Shown in pieces: positions 50,964 through 60,766 of a stretch of 64,000 nt of DNA. The first letter of the stretch is position 1; each line of letters opens with the position of its first letter. The DNA lies in the NCBI RefSeq assembly GCF_039634365.2, contig NZ_CP155079.2, forward strand, positions 1,860,001-1,924,000. The letters run 5' to 3'. Source of the DNA: Mucilaginibacter sp. PAMB04168. GTDB taxonomy: Bacteria > Bacteroidota > Bacteroidia > Sphingobacteriales > Sphingobacteriaceae. The position numbers and the translations under genes are program-made. The notes under the pieces were generated by a model that had not been told where the DNA came from, ran no database searches, and saw nothing but the letters and a program-made list of their open reading frames with translations.

Positions 50964-51665
50964 TTAAAACATAGACAGCTGCGAATGCTCGCCTGGCCCG
51001 TTCTCTACCCGAATTTTGTTCACCAATATATGTGCCTGCCGGGTGGGTTCGGGTATACGGTAGCCCTTGATGCAGTGTTTAATAATCTGTACGCTTTGCT
51101 CCATGCTTACACGGTGGCCTGGGGAAACAAAGATGGGATTACAGTTGCGTTTGCTGCGGATAGCCATGCCAATAACTTCCTCGCGGTGGTACATCGGGCT
51201 TTGCGCAAAAGGCTCATTGGCAGGGTCATCGTAGCGGCCAAACAAGCGGCTTTTGGCGCTGCCGATGGTAGGCGTGTCGGTTATCACACCAAAGTGCGAA
51301 GCAATGCCCATACGGCGGCGGTGTGCAATGCCTTGTCCGTCGAGCACCAATAGGTCGGGTTTGGTTTCCAGTTTGTTCCAGGCTTCCAGCAGGGCCGGCA
51401 CTTCGCGAAAGGCCAGCAGGCCTGATATGTAAGGAAACGTAGTTCGGCTAATGGCTGATGAGTGCCCGATAATCTCCATCTCCGGATATTTAAGCAACAC
51501 AATACCGGCATACACTACTTCTGAATATTTGTTAAAGGAGATATCAGAACCGGCTATGATACGGATCGCTTTATCCAACGGCTCAATCCTGATCTTTTGC
51601 CTTAGCTCTTGCTGTAAGGCTATAGCCTGTTCGGGCGTTAGTTGCTCATATTGTGTTGGTAGCAT
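50964..51665 (-). CDS. nfi: Endonuclease V
   Basis: A 233-residue RNase H-fold nuclease that cuts the second bond 3' of deoxyinosine (or inosine in RNA). Family elements: IRIIAGSDISFNKYSEVVYAGIVLL (first metal Asp), YISGLLAFREVPALLEAW, LLVLDGQGIAHRRRMGIASHFGV (second Asp) and VIGMAIRSKRNCNPIFVSPGHRVS. It is slightly longer than E. coli EndoV. It is separated from rpoD by that gene's terminator. Confidence 0.93.
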   Translation of the reverse strand: MLPTQYEQLTPEQAIALQQELRQKIRIEPLDKAIRIIAGSDISFNKYSEVVYAGIVLLKYPEMEIIGHSSAISRTTFPYISGLLAFREVPALLEAWNKLETKPDLLVLDGQGIAHRRRMGIASHFGVITDTPTIGSAKSRLFGRYDDPANEPFAQSPMYHREEVIGMAIRSKRNCNPIFVSPGHRVSMEQSVQIIKHCIKGYRIPEPTRQAHILVNKIRVENGPGEHSQLSMF

Positions 51666-51674
51666 GCCTATATA

Positions 51675-51708
51675 ACAAAAAAGCCCTCCCGATGTGTCGG
51701 GAGGGCTT
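51675..51708 (-). terminator. Terminator after the primary sigma factor gene
   Basis: A perfect 12-bp stem (51681–51692 with 51697–51708), a 4-nt loop, and TTTTTTG on the minus strand. It lies 17 nt after the rpoD stop. Confidence 0.9.
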
Positions 51709-51725
51709 CATATGCAGTAGTAGGA

Positions 51726-52586
51726 TTAACCTAAATACGATTTTAAGATTTTGCTTCGCGATGTATGGCGCAAGCGTTGTAAAGCTTTGTCTTTAATCTG
51801 ACGTACACGTTCGCGGGTCAGGTTAAATTTCTCACCAATCTCTTCAAGAGACAGGGGATGGTTGGTGCCTAAGCCAAAGAACAATACGATGATCTCGCGC
51901 TCACGCTCTGTTAAAGTTGACAGTGAACGTTTAATCTCTTCAGACAACGATTCGTTGATGAGGATAGAGTCGGTATTAGGCTCCTGGTTTTCCAGTACGT
52001 CTAACAACGTATTTTCTTCACCTTGTACAAACGGCGCATCCATAGATACATGGCGGCCGGAGTTGCTCAGCGTGTCTGATATTTTATCAACCGTCGTTTC
52101 CAGGATGTCCGCTAGTTCTTCAGGAGACGGCTCGCGCTCATATTCTTGCTCGAGTTTAGAGAACGCCTTGCTAATTTTACTTAATGAGCCTACCTGGTTT
52201 AATGGCAGACGTACAATACGTGATTGCTCAGCAATGGCCTGCAAAATGGATTGACGGATCCACCAAACGGCGTATGATATAAATTTAAAACCCTTGGTTT
52301 CGTCGAAACGTTTGGCCGCTTTAATCAAACCCAGGTTACCCTCATTAATCAAATCGCCCAGGGTAAGGCCTTGGTTCTGGTATTGCTTAGCAACCGATAC
52401 CACGAAACGTAAGTTGGTTTTAGTTAAGCGTTCTAAGGCGGCCTGGTCGCCTTCGCGTATTTTTTGGGCTAATATTACTTCTTCCTCGGCAGTTATCAGG
52501 TCAACCTTACCAATTTCGTGCAGATATTTGTCAAGCGATTGTGACTCACGGTTGGTAATGGATTGGGTTATTTTGAGTTGTCTCAT
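51726..52586 (-). CDS. rpoD: Primary sigma-70 factor, Bacteroidota short type
   Basis: A 286-residue sigma factor: region 1.2 ([21 protein letters not shown]), region 2 ([31 protein letters not shown] and [21 protein letters not shown]), region 3, and region 4 ([16 protein letters not shown]… [19 protein letters not shown]). Lack of an N-terminal extension is normal for Bacteroidota primary sigma factors, which read TTTG/TAnnTTTG promoters such as those noted in this window. A −7 box lies about 40 nt upstream of its own ATG. Confidence 0.96.
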   Translation of the reverse strand: MRQLKITQSITNRESQSLDKYLHEIGKVDLITAEEEVILAQKIREGDQAALERLTKTNLRFVVSVAKQYQNQGLTLGDLINEGNLGLIKAAKRFDETKGFKFISYAVWWIRQSILQAIAEQSRIVRLPLNQVGSLSKISKAFSKLEQEYEREPSPEELADILETTVDKISDTLSNSGRHVSMDAPFVQGEENTLLDVLENQEPNTDSILINESLSEEIKRSLSTLTEREREIIVLFFGLGTNHPLSLEEIGEKFNLTRERVRQIKDKALQRLRHTSRSKILKSYLG

Positions 52587-52626
52587 CTACGTTATTACCT
52601 CGATTCTTGTTTTAGAATTGAACGTG

Positions 52627-52634
52627 CAAAGGTA
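52627..52634 (-). promoter_or_regulatory. −7 box of the rpoD promoter
   Basis: TACCTTTG on the minus strand, a full TAnnTTTG match, predicts a start near 52621 and a leader of about 35 nt. The −33 element is not recognisable at the usual distance. Confidence 0.45.
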
Positions 52635-52761
52635 TAAATTTGTTACTGAATATCCTTATTGTATTTGATAATTACAATATAATTATTTATACAAATTCAC
52701 TTTCACACGCAATTGTTTGCATTTATTGCCACATCAATTGTACCAAACACTTGATTTTGAA

Positions 52762-53652
52762 TTAAATGTCTGTCAATTTAAAAACATCTTTTACACGTAT
52801 GCCTTTTTCTGTTTGCTGCAATGTGCAGCATTCATTAAGTGCGTCATGCTCAAAAAACAGGACATAATCATTGTCCAGCGCCTGCTGTAAGTAAGCACGT
52901 TTTTCATCCATGGCTTGTAAGGGAAACGTGTCATAAGCAGCTACGTAAGCAATAGGCAAGTGGCCAACAGTGGGAAACAGATCGGCCACGTAAAGTATTT
53001 TTTTGCCTTTATACTGCAACAATGGCAGCATCATGGCCTGCGTATGGCCCGATACAAAGAATACCTGCATGTTGGCAGTAAAAGATTCGCCCTCTTGTAC
53101 GTCTACAAACTTTAGCTGGCCGCTTTCCTGTAGGGGTATAATGTTTTCAGTTAAGAAGGATGCCTTCTCACGAACGTTGGGGTTAACTGTAGCCCAGTCC
53201 CAATGCTTTTGGTTACTCCAATAGATAGCTTTTGGAAAGGCCAGAACCAGTTGCCCGCCTTCTTTTGCTACCGCACCACCCACATGATCTACATGTAAGT
53301 GCGTTAGAAATACGTCTGTAATATCAGCCGGGGTAAAGCCGTGTTGCGCTAAAGATTTTTCCAGCGTATCATCACCGTGCAGGTGGTAGTAAGGCAAAAC
53401 TTTTTCGCTGAGCTTATTGCCTATGCCGGTGTCAATCAAAATCAGTCGGTCGCCGTCCTGCAGCAGTAGGCAGCGCATGGCCAGGGTGCACAGGTTATTT
53501 TCATCGGCCGGGTTGGTTTTGCTCCATATAGCCTTAGGCACTACACCAAACATGGCTCCGCCATCCAATTTAAAAAGCCCGGCGTTAATGGAAAATAGTT
53601 TTGCCTCCCAGCTTCCTGAAGGGGAAGCAGAAGATTGACGATTGATGATCAT
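52762..53652 (-). CDS. MBL-fold metallo-hydrolase, lactonase-like
   Basis: A 296-residue metallo-beta-lactamase-fold protein. The metal motif is FLTHLHVDHVGG (HxHxDH), with the third His in VSGHTQAMM, the bridging Asp in YVADLFPTVGH and a late FEHDA His. The early loop LLIDTGIGNKL-like (LILIDTGIGNKLSEK) is typical. The group includes N-acyl-homoserine-lactone lactonases and many enzymes of unknown substrate. It has no signal peptide, so it is cytoplasmic. It lies between rpoD and lpdA, both on the same strand but with separate terminators. Confidence 0.88.
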   Translation of the reverse strand: MIINRQSSASPSGSWEAKLFSINAGLFKLDGGAMFGVVPKAIWSKTNPADENNLCTLAMRCLLLQDGDRLILIDTGIGNKLSEKVLPYYHLHGDDTLEKSLAQHGFTPADITDVFLTHLHVDHVGGAVAKEGGQLVLAFPKAIYWSNQKHWDWATVNPNVREKASFLTENIIPLQESGQLKFVDVQEGESFTANMQVFFVSGHTQAMMLPLLQYKGKKILYVADLFPTVGHLPIAYVAAYDTFPLQAMDEKRAYLQQALDNDYVLFFEHDALNECCTLQQTEKGIRVKDVFKLTDI

Positions 53653-53663
53653 ATATAAGTATC

Positions 53664-53695
53664 AAGCCCTCCTGATACGAAGAACAGAAGGGCTT
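53664..53695 (-). terminator. Hairpin after lpdA
   Basis: AAGCCCTCCTG (53664–53674) against CAGAAGGGCTT (53685–53695), an 11-bp stem with one G·U or mismatched pair. The U tract is poor. Confidence 0.5.
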
Positions 53696-53743
53696 AAAAT
53701 GTGTTTGGTTATTTTCGTACTCCGCCTTTTAAGCGGCTGGTGA

Positions 53744-55135
53744 TTATAAATGGATCACTTCGCCATACGCATCAGCAGCAGCTTCCATTACAGCCTCGCT
53801 CATGGTAGGGTGAGGGTGCACCGATTTAATAATTTCATGACCGGTTGTTTCCAACTTGCGTGCAGTTACAACCTCGGCAATCATTTCGGTTACGTTGTAG
53901 CCAATCATATGCGCGCCTAAGAACTCGCCGTATTTGGCATCAAATATTACTTTAACAAAACCGTCTTTTGCACCTGCAGCACTGGCCTTGCCTGATGCTG
54001 AGAATGGAAAACGACCAATTTTAACTTCGTATCCGGCTTCGCGGGCCGCTTTTTCGGTATAACCTACTGAAGCAATCTCCGGAGAGCAGTAAGTACAGCC
54101 CGGAATGTTATTGTAATTTAACGGCTCCACATGCTGACCGGCAATTTTCTCAACGCAGATGATACCTTCGGCCGATGCTACGTGTGCAAGCGCCTGGCCT
54201 TTAACGATGTCACCTATGGCGTAAATGCCTTCAACGTTGGTTTTGTAAAAATCATCAACCAGTACTTTGCCTTTGTCGAATTTAACACCAGCTTCTTCAA
54301 GGCCTATACCTTCCAGGTTGGTAGCAATACCAACAGCCGAAAGTACGATCTCAGCTTCAAGCGTTTCAACACCTTTAGCGGTTTTAACGCTTACCTTGCA
54401 CAAATCGCCTTTGGTATCAACCGATTCAACAGTTGAGCCGGTCATGATGTTGATACCTTGTTTTTTTAATGAACGAGCCAGTTGTTTTGAGATTTCTTCG
54501 TCTTCAACAGGTACAATGTTATCCAGATATTCTACTACAGTTACCTTGGTACCCATAGCATTGTAGAAATAAGCAAACTCAATACCTATAGCGCCCGAAC
54601 CTACCACTACTATGGATTGTGGTTTTTTAGGCAACACCATAGCCTGACGGTAACCTATAATTTTTTTACCATCCTGCGGCAGGTTAGGCAACTCGCGCGA
54701 GCGGCCGCCGGTAGCCAATATAATGTGTTTAGCTGTATGCTCGGCAACGGCACCATCGGCAGCTTTAACCTCAACGGCGCCTTTGCCTTTGAGTTTGCCG
54801 AAGCCCATAATTACATCAATCTTGTTCTTCTTCATCAAGAACTGAACACCTTTGCTCATGCCATCGGCTACGCCACGGCTGCGTTTTACAACCGCGTCAA
54901 AATCAGGTTCGCCTTTTACGTCTACATTAATACCGTAATCGGCCGCATGGTTTATGTATTCAAACACCTGGGCGCTCTTTAATAAAGCTTTGGTTGGTAT
55001 ACAGCCCCAGTTAAGGCATATACCACCTAATGATTCTTTTTCAACGATGGCTGTTTTTAAACCCAGCTGTGAAGCGCGTATAGCTGCTACATATCCACCA
55101 GGACCAGATCCGACAACAATTAAATCGTAGTTCAT
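53744..55135 (-). CDS. lpdA: Dihydrolipoyl dehydrogenase (E3)
   Basis: A 463-residue flavoprotein. FAD loop VVGSGPGGYVAAIRASQ (7–23), redox disulphide GGICLNWGCIPTK (Cys40, Cys45), NAD loop VVVGSGAIGIEFAYF, the FAD-binding YAIGDI and the C-terminal catalytic His in SVHPHPTMSEAVMEAA. It reoxidises lipoyl groups of 2-oxoacid dehydrogenase complexes and of the glycine cleavage system. E1 and E2 genes are not next to it, as is common in Bacteroidota where one E3 serves several complexes. Confidence 0.97.
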   Translation of the reverse strand: MNYDLIVVGSGPGGYVAAIRASQLGLKTAIVEKESLGGICLNWGCIPTKALLKSAQVFEYINHAADYGINVDVKGEPDFDAVVKRSRGVADGMSKGVQFLMKKNKIDVIMGFGKLKGKGAVEVKAADGAVAEHTAKHIILATGGRSRELPNLPQDGKKIIGYRQAMVLPKKPQSIVVVGSGAIGIEFAYFYNAMGTKVTVVEYLDNIVPVEDEEISKQLARSLKKQGINIMTGSTVESVDTKGDLCKVSVKTAKGVETLEAEIVLSAVGIATNLEGIGLEEAGVKFDKGKVLVDDFYKTNVEGIYAIGDIVKGQALAHVASAEGIICVEKIAGQHVEPLNYNNIPGCTYCSPEIASVGYTEKAAREAGYEVKIGRFPFSASGKASAAGAKDGFVKVIFDAKYGEFLGAHMIGYNVTEMIAEVVTARKLETTGHEIIKSVHPHPTMSEAVMEAAADAYGEVIHL

Positions 55136-55492
55136 TATGTTTTTACTTTTTCAGTTCGGCACCAAAGCTAAATAAAAAGGCTGATACAATAAAGAGCACT
55201 AGGTACCTTAACGGGGGTATAAACAGTAATATGATTTGGCTGTGATTTAGGTGGTAACATACCGTTAACACACCTTGGGTAAATTATAGGGCATTATGTG
55301 ACTAAATTTGCACATTGTTTAATGAAATGCAATTTTATACGATATTATGTTGAATATATCAACAATATTTTTACGAAATGTGAAAAATTTCTAATATTTA
55401 TTAACACTAACTTAACACTGAAACTGAAGCCTTTGTATATCTTTGCATTGAATTTAAAACTATTTAAACGTTCATTAAACAAAAACAAAAGC
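55136..55492. other. Upstream region of the Oar-like receptor gene
   Basis: AT-rich, with no gene or hairpin of note. It contains two full −7 matches: TAAATTTG (about 55294–55301) and TATCTTTG (55438–55445). The second would give a leader of about 43 nt before the ATG at 55493. Confidence 0.4.
55438..55445 (+). promoter_or_regulatory. −7 box of the Oar-like receptor gene
   Basis: TATCTTTG, a full TAnnTTTG match; the −33 TTTG is not evident. Predicted start near 55450. Confidence 0.45.
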
Positions 55493-58400
55493 ATGAGAAA
55501 AAATTTACTTCTCGCACTTCTTTTCTTGTTTACTACCGCTATTGCCTTTGCGCAGGTAACAACCGGTACCATAACAGGAACAGTAAAAGATTCTAAGGGG
55601 CAGCCGCTGCCGGGTACAACTGTTGTTGCTACCCACGTACCAACCGGTACTAACTACAGCACGGTAACCCGAGGTAACGGCCAGTACACTATTCCCAACG
55701 TACGTGCCGGTGGTCCTTACACCATTAAAATTACCTTTGTTGGCTTTACTACAGTTACTTATAACGATTTAGCTGCCAGCTTAGGTCAGCCGTTAAAAGT
55801 TGACGCCGTATTGTTGGAAGAAGGCCGTCAGTTGAGCGCCGTAACGGTAAACGCTGCACGTCGTGGTAGCGTAATCAGCCCGCAAAGGACAGGTACTGCA
55901 ACTAACGTATCATCAGCGCAATTACAAAGCTTGCCTACTGTTAACCGTAACATTCAGGATTTTGCCCGTTTAACGCCACAAGGTGTTTCACGTAACGGTA
56001 ACAGCGATGGTTCGGCATTTGGTATGGAGTTCGCCGGTCAAAGTAACAAGTACAACCAGTTTACAATTGACGGTGCTTTGTCTAATGACGCGTTTGGTTT
56101 AGCAAGCTCTGGTACTAACGGTGGCCAGGCAAGCACTAACCCTATCTCTATCGAAGCTATCCAGGAGTTACAAATCCTGCTTTCTCCGTATGATGTTACC
56201 CAAGGTGGTTTTACCGGTGGTGGTATTAACGCAGTAACTAAAAGCGGTACAAACACTTTCCATGGTTCGGTTTACGGTTTGATGCAAAACGAAGACCTGC
56301 TGGGTAAAAGCGTTTTAAACGACACTAAATACCAGCAATTTAAAAACCAAACAGCCGGTATTAGCTTGGGAGGTCCTATCATCAAAAACAAATTGTTTTT
56401 CTTTGGTAACTACGAGCGTATCCGTAACTCAACGCCTTTGCAAAATGACCCAACCATTGCTGGTTCGGGCTCGCAATTTAACCCTACTGTATTGGAGGAT
56501 TTACGCAATTATGTGTTAAACACGTATAAATATGATGTAGGTGGTTACGGCGAAATATTGAAAAGACAAGAATCTGACTATGTATTTGGTCGTTTAGACT
56601 GGAACATTAACGATAAAAACCGTTTAACTGTTCGTCATAACTACACCAAAGGTTTTAGTGATAACCTAAGCCGTACAGCAACCACCATGACGTTTGCTAA
56701 CAGTGGTTACACTTTTAACTCTAAAAACAACTCTTCAGTTGTAGAGTTAAACAGTACCTTATCAAACAATGCTTCAAACGTATTGCGTTTTACTTATACA
56801 TCAACCCGCGACTTTAGAACAACCGGTGCATTCCCATCTGTATATATACAGCAAAATGGGTTAAACTATAACTTAGGTTCTGAAGCTTCATCTGCTCGTA
56901 ACAGGTTAAGTCAGGATAACTTTACCATCACTGATAACTTTACACTTTATAAAAACAAGCATACGATTACCTTTGGTACCGATAACTTCTTTTATAAATC
57001 GAACAATATTTTTGTTCAGAACTATTACGGTTATTATAACCGTTATACCACTATACAAGCATTTAAGGATAACACCACAGCACCAACTGGTTACAATGCT
57101 TATTATTCTGTTGACCCAAACAGCCCTGATGCTCCGTCAATCGTTAAATCGGCTCAGTTAAGCGTTTACGGTCAGGACGTATGGTCAATCAGCGACCGGT
57201 TTCGTTTAACTTACGGCTTACGTGTTGATGCACCTATATTCTTTAACGATCCGGCCGAAAACCCTACTTTCAACAACTCGAACATTGCACAGCAATATGA
57301 CCTGAAAACCAACAGGCCGCCAAGCACTTCATTACTGTTTGCACCACGTGCAGGCTTTAACTGGGATATTCATGGCGATGCATCTACTCAATTACGTGGT
57401 GGTGCAGGTTTGTTTACAGGCCGTGTACCTTACGTTTGGATTTCAAACCAGTATGGTGCAACGGGTGCTACTATTGTTAGATACACTGCAACAGGTGCAG
57501 CTTTAGCGCCAATCCGCTTTAACTACAATCCTAATGATGTTCACTTAGGTGCAACTTTAGGAAGCAGCAATGCACCTAACGAAATAGACGTTACCGACAA
57601 AAACTTTAAATTTACCCAAACTTTACGCGCTAACTTCGCGGTCGATCAAAAATTAGGTTTCTGGGGTTTAATTGGTACGTTTGAAGCGTTGTATACCAAA
57701 AAGATCAACGATATTCTTTACCAGAACTTAAACGTTGGCCCGCAAGTAGGTACAGTTAAAACAGGTAATGTTAACCGTCCGTTTTATAACGGTGTGAGAG
57801 CTAATACCGGCTTTACCGATATCATTTACTTAACCAACACCAGCAAAGGTTCTGCTTATAACTTAACCTGGCAAGTACAAAAACCAATGAGCAATGGTTG
57901 GGTAGGTAGCTTAGCTTACACCTTCGGACATTCAACTTCAATGAACGATGGTACCAGCTCAACTGCTTATTCTAACTGGCGTTTTGCTTACTCGGTTAAC
58001 GGCCAAAACAACCTAGATTTGGCTACTTCTAACTACGATCCGGGATCACGTTTTGTAGGTTATATATCTAAAACCTTCCGTTACCTGCACAATCGTATGG
58101 CTACTACCTTTGGTTTAGTGTATACAGGTCAATCGGGTCAGGTATTTAGCTGGTTATACAACGGCGACATCCACGGTGATGATGCAAGTAACAGAGGATC
58201 TGGTGTTGCGGATTTAGCTTATGTTCCGGCTACTTTAGCTGAAGCACAATTCGGTACTACTTCAACTTTCACTGTTCCAGCTGCACAGCAATGGGCCGAT
58301 TTCCAAGCGTTTATCGCTGGTAACGAGTACCTAAGCAAGCACCAAGGCCGTGTGGTTGAGCGTAACGGTGACCGTTTACCGTGGGAAAATCACTTCGACT

Positions 58401-58681
58401 TAAAAGTTAGCCAGGATTTTTACGTGTACAAACAACATAAACTTTCAATCACTGCCGACGTATTAAACGTAGGTAACCTGTTGAAAAAATCATGGGGCCG
58501 TTCATACTTCTTAAGTAACTTAAGTGCGCCATTATTCTACAATGCAACTACTACTGCAAACCCTCAGTTTTACTTTGACAAATCAAGGCTTAACTCAATT
58601 GATGGCAAATTGCAACCGTACCAAATCAGCGACTTCAACTCACGTTGGAGAGCACAGTTAAGCGTACGTTACTCTTTCTAA
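55493..58681 (+). CDS. TonB-dependent receptor, Oar-like
   Basis: A 1062-residue outer-membrane protein (start at MRKNLLLALLFLFTTAIAFAQ, a clean signal peptide; the frame is open 195 nt farther upstream without a better start). Residues 22–110 form a carboxypeptidase-regulatory-like domain (GTITGTVKDSKGQPLPGTTV); 150–280 form a plug (NRNIQDFARLTPQGVSR, FTIDGALSNDAFG, INAVTKSGTNTFHGSVYG); the rest is the 22-strand barrel ending QLSVRYSF with a terminal Phe. It resembles Myxococcus Oar, and Oar proteins import peptides or protease-derived ligands in some species. The codon pattern (heavy use of GGT, AAC and TTA) suggests high expression. Confidence 0.93.
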   Translation: MRKNLLLALLFLFTTAIAFAQVTTGTITGTVKDSKGQPLPGTTVVATHVPTGTNYSTVTRGNGQYTIPNVRAGGPYTIKITFVGFTTVTYNDLAASLGQPLKVDAVLLEEGRQLSAVTVNAARRGSVISPQRTGTATNVSSAQLQSLPTVNRNIQDFARLTPQGVSRNGNSDGSAFGMEFAGQSNKYNQFTIDGALSNDAFGLASSGTNGGQASTNPISIEAIQELQILLSPYDVTQGGFTGGGINAVTKSGTNTFHGSVYGLMQNEDLLGKSVLNDTKYQQFKNQTAGISLGGPIIKNKLFFFGNYERIRNSTPLQNDPTIAGSGSQFNPTVLEDLRNYVLNTYKYDVGGYGEILKRQESDYVFGRLDWNINDKNRLTVRHNYTKGFSDNLSRTATTMTFANSGYTFNSKNNSSVVELNSTLSNNASNVLRFTYTSTRDFRTTGAFPSVYIQQNGLNYNLGSEASSARNRLSQDNFTITDNFTLYKNKHTITFGTDNFFYKSNNIFVQNYYGYYNRYTTIQAFKDNTTAPTGYNAYYSVDPNSPDAPSIVKSAQLSVYGQDVWSISDRFRLTYGLRVDAPIFFNDPAENPTFNNSNIAQQYDLKTNRPPSTSLLFAPRAGFNWDIHGDASTQLRGGAGLFTGRVPYVWISNQYGATGATIVRYTATGAALAPIRFNYNPNDVHLGATLGSSNAPNEIDVTDKNFKFTQTLRANFAVDQKLGFWGLIGTFEALYTKKINDILYQNLNVGPQVGTVKTGNVNRPFYNGVRANTGFTDIIYLTNTSKGSAYNLTWQVQKPMSNGWVGSLAYTFGHSTSMNDGTSSTAYSNWRFAYSVNGQNNLDLATSNYDPGSRFVGYISKTFRYLHNRMATTFGLVYTGQSGQVFSWLYNGDIHGDDASNRGSGVADLAYVPATLAEAQFGTTSTFTVPAAQQWADFQAFIAGNEYLSKHQGRVVERNGDRLPWENHFDLKVSQDFYVYKQHKLSITADVLNVGNLLKKSWGRSYFLSNLSAPLFYNATTTANPQFYFDKSRLNSIDGKLQPYQISDFNSRWRAQLSVRYSF

Positions 58682-58702
58682 GCTATTATCATTACAATAG
58701 TT

Positions 58703-58738
58703 AAAAGGCCGGTTCAAATATTGAACCGGCCTTTTTTT
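58703..58738 (+). terminator. Terminator after the Oar-like receptor gene
   Basis: A 15-bp perfect stem (58703–58717 with 58721–58735), loop ATA, followed by a T tract to 58738. Confidence 0.92.
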
Positions 58739-58832
58739 GTTTAAATATCTCATCCTGAAATAAGTGAGCCTCGTTGTTAACCTATTTATGAAGGTTCAAA
58801 ATATTAGCAGGTAGTCAATTAATAGGATGTTT

Positions 58833-59528
58833 TTAATGTTTATACGTGTTAAATAACCTGTCCCAAATGGAGGTATAAAAGCCAAAGTTGTAACCTTCAT
58901 TACGGTGATGGTTATGATGAAATGAAGAAGTGCCCAATAATTTTAAGGGCATTTTGTTTTGAACACGTTTGGGCAGGGGTTCGATACCTAAATGGCCAAT
59001 AATGCCAAATAGCACGTTGAGCGTAAGGTATATGGCTACAGCATAAAAATTAAACGCATACGCGCAAAGTACCATAAGCCAGAGTGCACCAAAGCCAACT
59101 GTTTCTAAAGGATGAAGAACATATAGATCAACTGGCGTTGGATCCTGATAGGTATGATGAAGGCGGTGTACCCATTTGTATGCAAATGAGTGGTGAATGG
59201 CATAATGGAAAAGATACATAGCCAAATCCATAGCCAGAAACAAAAGCAGGCTATCTGCCACCATCCACCAGTTGAACGAAAAACTTAAGGCTATGTAATG
59301 ATATACCCAAAGCTTAAAACCAGCATAGGTAACGGCTGTGTTTATTAAGTTAGTACCTATGCAAATAACATATTCGCGTGGAGTTACCTTGCCTTGTTTT
59401 ACTTTGCAAAGCCTAAGTATCAGGGTGCCAAACAAAAGCGAACTAACGGTAACTGCTAAATTTTCAAGTAAAAAAACGAGCCAAAGCATTTCATCCGTTT
59501 GGCAGCTTAAATACTTTAACAGTTCCAC
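58833..59528 (-). CDS. Sterol-desaturase / fatty-acid-hydroxylase family membrane protein
   Basis: A 231-residue protein with four or so membrane segments and the eight-His di-iron motif set: LFHYAIHH, VHRLHHTYQ and SSFHHNHHR. The family hydroxylates or desaturates lipids (fatty acids, sterols, carotenoids, ether lipids). The start used is GTG at 59528, directly after the purM stop; an internal ATG at 59489 would give 218 residues. Zero-spacing from purM suggests co-transcription. The substrate is unknown. Confidence 0.87.
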   Translation of the reverse strand: MELLKYLSCQTDEMLWLVFLLENLAVTVSSLLFGTLILRLCKVKQGKVTPREYVICIGTNLINTAVTYAGFKLWVYHYIALSFSFNWWMVADSLLLFLAMDLAMYLFHYAIHHSFAYKWVHRLHHTYQDPTPVDLYVLHPLETVGFGALWLMVLCAYAFNFYAVAIYLTLNVLFGIIGHLGIEPLPKRVQNKMPLKLLGTSSFHHNHHRNEGYNFGFYTSIWDRLFNTYKH

Positions 59529-60707
59529 TTAATTATATACAAACTCACCAAACTCCGATTTAACGGTCACTTGCTTTTTGCCACCTTCAACACGGCCAAT
59601 AATTTGGGCGTCGATGCCGAAGTTTTGTGATATTTTGATCAAGTCGGCAGCAATCGATTCGGGTACATAAAGCTCCATACGGTGGCCCATGTTAAATACC
59701 TTGTACATTTCCTGCCAGCTGGTGCCCGATTGTTCCTGAATGAGCTTAAACAGCGGTGGAATAGGAAACAGGTTATCCTTAATCACATGCACATCATCCA
59801 CAAAGTGCAGCACCTTGGTTTGCGCGCCGCCGCTGCAATGCACCATACCATGTATCTGGCTGCGGTAACTGTCTAAAATAGTTTTAATAACCGGCGCATA
59901 GGTACGGGTAGGAGATAACACCAGTTTGCCGGCTGTAATGGTTTGTCCGTTGCCAATGTCAATTAAATCCGTAAGATTTTTACCGCCCGAAAATACCAGG
60001 CTTTCAGGCACGGCAGGATCAAAGCTTTCGGGATATTGTTGTGCTACAGACTTATTAAACACATCATGGCGCGCAGATGTAAGTCCGTTGGAGCCCATGC
60101 CGCCGTTGTATTCTTTTTCGTAAGTGGCCTGCCCGTATGAGGCTAAGCCAATAATTACATTACCTGCCTGTATGCGGTGATTGGAAATTACATCTTCGCG
60201 CTTTAAACGACAGGTTACAGTAGAGTCTACAATAACGGTACGTACCAGATCGCCTACATCGGCGGTTTCGCCACCGGTAGAGTAAATGCCGATGCCGTGG
60301 CTGCGCAACTCTTCTAATATTTCTTCGGTGCCGTTAATAATGGCGGCAATAACTTCGCCGGGTATCAGGTTCTTGTTACGGCCAATGGTTGATGAGAGCA
60401 GGATATTGTCAGTAGCGCCAACGCATAGCAGGTCGTCCAGGTTCATGATAATGGCATCCTGAGCAATGCCACGCCAAACTGAAACGTCGCCGGTTTGTTT
60501 CCAGTACACGTAAGCCAGTGATGACTTGGTACCCGCGCCATCCGCGTGCATAATATTGCAGTATGCAGGGTCGTTGGTTAATATGTCGGGGATAATTTTG
60601 CAGAATGCTTTGGGGTATAAGCCTTTATCAATATTCTTGATGGCCTGGTGCACATCATCTTTAGAGGCCGAAACCCCACGCTGATCATATCGTTGGTCAG
60701 AAATCAT
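59529..60707 (-). CDS. purM: Phosphoribosylformylglycinamidine cyclo-ligase (long Bacteroidota form)
   Basis: A 392-residue AIR-synthase-fold protein starting MISDQRYDQRGVSASKDDVH. IMHADGAGTKSSLAYVYWK, DLLCVGATDNILLSSTIGRN, STGGETADVGDLVRTVIVDS and YNGGMGSNGLTSARHDVF are the metal- and ATP-binding segments of PurM. It closes the imidazole ring of aminoimidazole ribotide with ATP in purine synthesis. It is about 45 residues longer than E. coli PurM, as in other Bacteroidota. The start ATG at 60707 is preferred over the TTG 6 nt upstream. Confidence 0.9.
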   Translation of the reverse strand: MISDQRYDQRGVSASKDDVHQAIKNIDKGLYPKAFCKIIPDILTNDPAYCNIMHADGAGTKSSLAYVYWKQTGDVSVWRGIAQDAIIMNLDDLLCVGATDNILLSSTIGRNKNLIPGEVIAAIINGTEEILEELRSHGIGIYSTGGETADVGDLVRTVIVDSTVTCRLKREDVISNHRIQAGNVIIGLASYGQATYEKEYNGGMGSNGLTSARHDVFNKSVAQQYPESFDPAVPESLVFSGGKNLTDLIDIGNGQTITAGKLVLSPTRTYAPVIKTILDSYRSQIHGMVHCSGGAQTKVLHFVDDVHVIKDNLFPIPPLFKLIQEQSGTSWQEMYKVFNMGHRMELYVPESIAADLIKISQNFGIDAQIIGRVEGGKKQVTVKSEFGEFVYN

Positions 60708-60766
60708 GGTCAAATATACGGCTTACCGTATTAAAAATCGTTACTTTGCCTTACATCATCCGGCCT